From assembly GCA_019054805.1 (NCBI GenBank), contig JAHQIY010000004.1, positions 5,332,001 through 5,396,000 of the forward strand: DNA of 64,000 bases, in the 5' to 3' direction. Below the pieces are notes generated by a model. That model was given only the letters and a program-made list of their open reading frames with translations, had not been told where the DNA came from and made no database searches. Each line of letters begins with the position of its first letter. Within the stretch, counting starts at the first letter, position 1. The DNA comes from Brachionus manjavacas (taxonomy: Eukaryota; Rotifera; Eurotatoria; Ploima; Brachionidae). The translations under genes and the position numbers were made by a program. Of this stretch, positions 58,318 to 64,000 are shown piece after piece.

Positions 58318-58920
58318 AATCCCAAATACCTAAATGCGCTCTCTTCTTAAATCTTTGTCTTTCAGCATAAATAATAAAAATTAAAGAAAATTAAAATAAA
58401 TTGTTCACCCACAGATTCATCTATTTAGCAAAATTTTCCTACTCCGCCCAACTTTAAATTTTCTATGTAATTATCTTTTCTATCTGATCTTTTATCATTA
58501 CATTAGCTTTTTTAAATTAGGTAAACTAATAGTTCATAAAACCTGAGAACAAGAATCATTTCAGTAACAGGTGAACCATAGTTAACATGTTTGTTTTCTT
58601 TGTTTTCATATAAAATTTTGGCATAAGTGATATTTTACTTTCGTTTGGTGCTTTTATACAAACACTCAATTGTTAAAAAATGGAAAACAGAGCGTAGATA
58701 GTTTTTTAAAACTACAAATATTATTTTAAGGATCATCACATCACAAAACTAAAGTCAAAATTCATAAAAAAATACCAAGTTTTTCATGCTTGCAATTTTA
58801 ACTTAAGATTATTTTTTTATTTGAAATTGAAAAAAATATTTGAAACATCGCACTTTTTCAATGTTATTTCAACGTTGGATACATTTTGTAATCTAATACA
58901 AAAAATTAAACCATTTTTAA
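58318..58920 (+). mobile_element. Second long copy of the 30680-31155 LINE 3' end, with an insertion
   Basis: Matches 30676-31155 closely from CCCAAATACCTAAATGCGCT to AATTAAACC. Relative to that copy it lacks about 30 bp near 58408 and carries about 150 extra bp at 58457-58608 that include the GGTGAACC-type repeat. Confidence 0.85.
58513..58585 (-). repeat. GGTGAACC-type repeat inside the LINE fragment
   Basis: Reverse complement resembles 58051-58129 (GGTGAACCATAGTTAAC, CTTGTTCTCAGGTTTTATGAACTAT). It lies in the segment that the 30680 copy lacks, so it arrived by insertion. Confidence 0.65.
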
Positions 58921-59383
58921 TCAAAAATCAATGCTGAAGTTTTCAATATTTGAGTCTTAAATTTTTAATAACAAAAATTTTTATTAATAAAGATCTTGTT
59001 GCCAATTTTGAAAAAAAAATACAAGACTTATCAAATTTTAATAAAGATATTTTTTATAAATAAATTAAGTGTAAATTAGTTTCTTGCCTGTAGATTAGCC
59101 TTAAAACTTAAAAATTAAAAAAAAAAAACAAAAATTTTAATTGATTTAACTGATATTTAAAAATTTTTTCATAGAATTTTGGTAAAAAGTTTAACACGGA
59201 ACTTTAGAATCTTTAGACTAAAATTGTTATCCAGTAATATTGAAAGCTTGCTTGAAAAATATTGTTAAGTATCATAGGTAACAATATTCTAATTGATTTA
59301 AATTTTAAAAGAATTTTAAACAATAGCGCCAAATAATTAATAAATTAGAATTAGCTGATTTATTTTAAAAAAAATGTTTAGTA
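58921..59383. other. Upstream region of the polycystin-like gene
   Basis: AT-rich, no ORF or repeat recognised; presumably holds its promoter. Confidence 0.4.
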
Positions 59384-62017
59384 ATGACTGTGCTACAAAC
59401 TGAAGAATCTATCAATTATTTTATAGATCAACATTATTTATCATCTTATTTGAACACAAATAATAACAACAATGCAATTATTGATACAAATAGAAATCGA
59501 GCTGTAACTGAGACAAATAAAGAAAGTAATACGAATAAAAAAAAAGTCAAAAAAGAAAAAGTATTGGACTCACACGACTTAGTTCAAAAAAGTTTAAAAG
59601 AAGTAGCTTCTTTATATAGAACAGCAGCTTTTGTAGAAATATGCATTTTTCTTCTTCTTGAGTTAATTCTTGCCACTTATTACCTCTTTGAAGTTAATGT
59701 GCCTCAAATTTATGACGTTAATTCATTAATTAAAAATGAAAAATTAAAATTTAATAATAGCGTTCTCGAAAATTTGAAAAGCATTGATTATGATAGTCGA
59801 ATTAGAAAAATCATTCATGAAACTTTGGACTTAAAATATTATATGGTAAATATATTTAAAATTTTACGATATTTATTTTTATAATTTTGACAAGCTAAAA
59901 GTCAATATTTTGCAACCATTTTCATGTCATACTGTCTAGATTAACTATATTAGGTTCATATTAACAAAATGGGCATTTTCAAATTATTTCATTATTTTGG
60001 TTATAGATTTAACACTGAAAGCATCAAAATCAGCCAAAATGGCTCGTATTGATCTTAATAAATAATTTTTTTAAGTTTAAATGTGTTTACTTTTTTAGCA
60101 CCTCATTTAAAATAAAAAGCATAAAAAAATTAAAAAAGACTGATATGTCCTACTAGGCTACTAGGAGCTTCTAGTGTCAAGTTTTAGTTTTATCGAAATT
60201 GAGTAATAATCCAAATATTTAGCATTTTAAATATATTTTTAGTTGAATTTTCATTTTTGAATTAAAAAAAAAAAACTAATGTTTAATACATTTATAACCT
60301 CTTATTTTATCAAACAAAATGATATTAAGAAAAAAAAATATTAACCTGATTTAAAATGACTTTTTATTTTGTTTTTTTTAAGGAAAAAAATGATAGCCTT
60401 AACCAGAAAATACTTTTTTATTATTCAGATACCATCAAGAAAGTAGATCCAAAATATTGCGAAAAAACAGCTTTCGATTTATATTTCAATGATGTTTACA
60501 GTAAAATAGACTGCTATCCGTCTTATTCTCCCGAAAAAAGATTGTTTTTTTTTAATAACCAGGAAGAAAATTCTAAACTGTTCGACCCTTCGCAAATAGC
60601 TAAAAGAGTAATATCAAAAAATTTACGTGCATTTGATTTGGAGTTTTTTATTATTGATTCTTTTCTAACTGTGTACAATCTAAGTGTAGAAATAAATCCA
60701 ACCGGAGCGGTCAAAGTAAAAGATGACATATTTTCATTTAATATAAATGATAAGATAAGAATGCGACGTTCATATCTTTTCGTAGTTATGGGCTTTTTTT
60801 TGATTTATTATGGTTATGAAACTCTTCAAGATATTTTAAGCGGTGAATTTTTGTCCACCCAAAGACTTGTGATGGAAGGCCTCGATTTGCTTAATTTTTA
60901 CTTTTTGTCAATGTCCATTTATTATCTCTATATGTTCACATTTTTACACAAAGCTGATTTTTTCCCGTTCTTAAAAGGCTTTGGAAACAAACAAGGTCCT
61001 GCAGTAAGACAAATTATAGTGGAATGTGTAGAAAGCTTTAAAAAATTCTCAAACTTTTTCTCATGTTTTTTTATAATCTCATTTGGACGCCTGTTTAAAT
61101 ACTCGATTATATTCAGGCCTTTTGAAATCATAGTCAAATCCATTAAAACAATATGCTTTAATATTTACCAATTTTCTCTTTTTTACACTCTTATATTTAT
61201 TGGTTTTGCCTTGTTTGGAATGAGCATGTTTGGACAAACTATAAAATCCTACAGTACTCTTCAAAGTAGTTGTCTTACTTTGGTCGGAATTGTATTTGGT
61301 GAATTAAACTTTAAAAATTACTACAGCCATAATAGTACAGTTGGTACGATTTATTTTTGCCTTTATGTTATAATTGTGGTTATTATACTCTTCAATATTC
61401 TGTGTGTGGTCATAACAGAGTCTTACAGATCTATGAAATTTTATATGAAAAGTGAAAGCCAAAGATTGAACGTTGTTCCTGATTGTTATTTTATCAGAAG
61501 AAATTTTAATTTGTTGGTAAAAATAAAATTAAAATATTATCAGCCGGAGATGCGGGCAATTCTTGAAGGCATGGTTATGATGAAAACTGCCAATCGGTTC
61601 TTGACCAAAGTGGAAGTTGATCATGATCTGAAAACATTTGACTACTCGCAAAATGCTTTAAATGCCGTGTTAAAAAAGTATGGCTATAAGAGTCAAGATA
61701 TTGAGTGGAAAAAGAACCAGATGGATTCGTTGAGAAGAAAAGTAGAAAAAGAAAGACGTCATTTGAATGATTTGTTTCTTATTCACATGAGGATAAATCG
61801 GCAATTTTTTGAACAAAAATATAAATTGGAAAATTCCAAAAACTTATTTATTAGCAAAGAAAGATACTTAAATTTGGATAGAAAGATAGTAAAGTTAAAA
61901 AGACTTTTAGATATTTTAAAAAAGAAAGCAAATTTAGTTACAGTTCATGTTAATACCTTTATCAACGAAAAGTTTGTTGAAGCTCGTGTTGACCATTCAT
62001 TGATTGAAAATTCATAA
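59384..62017 (+). CDS. PKD2-like (polycystin/TRPP) cation channel (2 exons, ~698 aa)
   Basis: Exon 1 is 59384-59845 and exon 2 60383-62017, joined in phase 0 by a GTAAAT donor and a poly-T AAG acceptor. Exon 1 holds the cytoplasmic N-terminus (Asn/Lys-rich) and S1 (VEICIFLLLELILATYYL). Exon 2 has a polycystin-type S1-S2 extracellular domain (AFDLEFFIIDSFLTVYNLSVEINPTGA), S2 (YLFVVMGFFLIYYGYETLQDI), S3, S4-S5 (GRLFKYSIIFRPFEIIVKSI...FSLFYTLIFIGFALFGMSMFG), a pore loop (CLTLVGIVFGELNF) and S6 (GTIYFCLYVIIVVIILFNILCVVITESY). A charged coiled coil follows (KKNQMDSLRRKVEKERRHL...). In polycystins the filter is usually LGD; here it is FGE. Expected to be a ciliary, ER or plasma-membrane cation channel. 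No EF hand is seen. Confidence 0.82.
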
Positions 62018-62810
62018 AATTAAAAAAATTTCCACACATGTAATTATTTTTTTATAATTTTAAAGAAAAAAATTTTTAAGCTTTATAATTTTATTATTGT
62101 ATTCAAAATTTATTTATCTAAAGATAATGCCAAGCTAAAATTGATTTCAAAATTAAACTAATAAAATTTTTTATCAATTAAAAAAAATAATTCAATGGTT
62201 AATAATTTGAATTTTAATATGATAAATTTAAACTTTTAAAATAAAAAATTAATTTAAAATTTCAAGCTTAAAAAATATTTTTGATTATATAAGAATTCCA
62301 TTCATTTTAATTTATGTTTAAAGCTGAAAACTATAAGCTTTAATATTAGCTTTTCATTATGTATTTAAGAGATAAATTAATTGGGCAAAATGATCTAATT
62401 TTTTTGTGTATAATAGCGACTTAATAAAAAAAAAGAAAAAACTACTAAAATAACAATATTTTTTAAATAAGTAATTAAAGTTTTGAAAAAATTCTGTATA
62501 TTTTGTAAAAAGCTAAATTTTATTTTAATAATTTATTTTATAACTACTTTGTACATATAATTTTCATCTTTTTTGTAACTTGAAACAAAAATTAGTTAAC
62601 AAATGTCATTTAAATTTTTCATTGTAGTTTTTTTTTTAAACATCGCCAAGACAGGCGTAATTTTTGAAATAATAATAATAATAATAGATTTTTAAAGTTG
62701 ATTTTGGCTCTAACCTTTTTTTAAAATTTCTAAATCTTAATATCCAAGTTTTCAAATTAGTTTAAGAATTTAGTTCTTTTTCCAAGCCTTAAGACTTAAC
62801 AAGTTAAAAA
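62018..62810. other. Intergenic after the polycystin-like gene
   Basis: 3' flank, AT-rich, with a short (AAT)n run near 62671-62686. Nothing else recognised. Confidence 0.45.
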
Positions 62811-64000
62811 ATTTCAAATATTCGCAGTCCTAAAATCACTCGTTCTTACTTTTAACAATTTCAATAGAACTTCAAAAACCGCATATTATTAAACTTTAAT
62901 TAGATTTTAAGCCAAAAAATTTATAATAAAAATAATATTTTTTCTTTAATTAATATTTATCTCTTTAATTTAGCTTCTTGTTCATATACCGTTGAAAATG
63001 GCATAACTTATATGGTAATAAATTCAACTTTTTAAGAATGAAAACTATAAAATAGACGAAACTTTCTATCATACTTTTAGTAGTCCCAAATCAAACAACC
63101 ACTTTGAGGGCGTTGATTGTAAAATCAAACGCTTTCATGGTAAATCTTGGCGGAGCCTTTCTAAATATGTATAAAAAAGAATTTATCAAAAATAAAGGTC
63201 CATTGTTTTCTTTTAGTAAATTAGGTTGATTAATTTCTATCAAATTATAACTATTTTCGATAAAAAACAAGTTTTTTTTTAGATTTTTTTTATTCTTTTA
63301 TTAAATGAAGGCTATGGATCTCATATTTTAAAGTCAAATCTAGGCCTTGACTCATGACCAATTCTGGTTTAAACTCATATGATTTTTAGAATAGTTTAAT
63401 CAAACGTTGCAGTAGATTTTGAAACTATAAAATTGAGATGTATTGGGCTTGTAAAGCAGAGAAAGACTAAGGATGTGAAAAGGAATTTTATTAGAAGCGA
63501 AATAAAATCATTTGGCTAAAGGTTTGAATAATGGAAGTATAATGATTTAAAAAAATAAAGTTTAATAAAATATTTAATTTTCGTATTTTCATATTCTTGC
63601 TAGATTAATAAAATACTTTTTCTAAGTCAAGGGAACTCAGAAAAAGGCATCGAAAGACGTAAATAGCGAATATAAAAAAAGTTAATTATAAGCAGCAATG
63701 CTTCTGCAAGCTAACCAAATACTTGGTTTGATCTACAAAGGGTTTGACTTGACTTGTTTGTCGCAGAAAAACTATACTATTACTGCTGCTTTTAATTTAC
63801 CAATATTAAATTCGTTTGACTTTTCAGAAAAAAATATTGTTTTATCAATCATTTCTCGTGTCCTTTTAGAACCAAGTGCGTAAAATCAAGTGGAGCCTGC
63901 CTTGGAAGGAAGCAAATATTTAAAATTGTGTTTCCATTTTTAAACACTAGATTAATTCTTTTAACCATCAATTGAGTTATTTCTCCTATCGAAATCAATT
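62811..64000 (-). mobile_element. Second copy of the 55686-56900 LINE-derived repeat, cut by the window end
   Basis: Aligns by eye over its whole length with 55686-56900 at a high level (scattered single changes and short indels, for example an added A near 63282 and AATAAAAT near 63566). Same orientation, about 7.1 kb apart, with the polycystin-like gene in between. Both copies share the same interrupting stops in the antisense frame. The repeat continues past base 64000. Confidence 0.88.

Noticed and set aside
1..64000. CRISPR array, bacterial operon or phage content
   Set aside because: No regular spacer-repeat array, no ribosome-binding-site spacing and abundant spliceosomal introns; the window is eukaryotic.

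Overview
This window is AT-rich eukaryotic DNA with spliced, standard-code genes, most of them animal-type: attractin, phospholipid scramblase, a PKD2-like polycystin, a PPEF-type EF-hand phosphatase, a pancreatic-lipase relative, mitoribosomal protein uS2m and a STELLO/DUF288 protein. With LINEs, a tRNA-derived SINE, FLYWCH-type MULEs and many MITE-like pieces, it points to a small-genome invertebrate. A monogonont rotifer such as Brachionus would fit, but that is inference; no marker gene here settles it.

Layout. 1-261: 3' end of an unidentified gene (+). 262-6400: transposon-rich, with a decayed PPEF copy split by a MULE that keeps terminal repeats and a target duplication, and a second, antisense MULE/SWIM relic. 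7289-18280: three minus-strand phospholipid scramblase paralogues (7289-9547, 14578-15891, 16902-18280), with an intronless plus-strand secreted lipase between the first and second. 18895-28521: a five-exon attractin gene (-) whose introns carry a SINE and other repeats. 28522-31160: a perfect 63-bp inverted repeat and a LINE relic. 32098-33300: a single-pass membrane protein (-) between two ~295-bp direct repeats. 35861-36713: mitoribosomal uS2m (+). 37250-38600: LINE relic. 40493-42202: PPEF-like phosphatase (+). 44039-46312: STELLO/DUF288 protein (+). 46800-49320: two LINE fragments, then a TA-flanked MITE at 49543-49924. 50789-54786: a two-exon disordered/coiled-coil protein (-). 55603-58920: nested repeats. 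59384-62017: a two-exon polycystin-like channel (+). 62811-64000: a second copy of the 55686-56900 repeat, running off the window.

The genes do not form a pathway. The organised part is the scramblase array, where paralogues share exon structure including a 19-nt microexon that has lost one flanking intron in the middle copy. Exon boundaries were read by eye from GT/AG sites, reading phase and family conservation; no transcript evidence was available.
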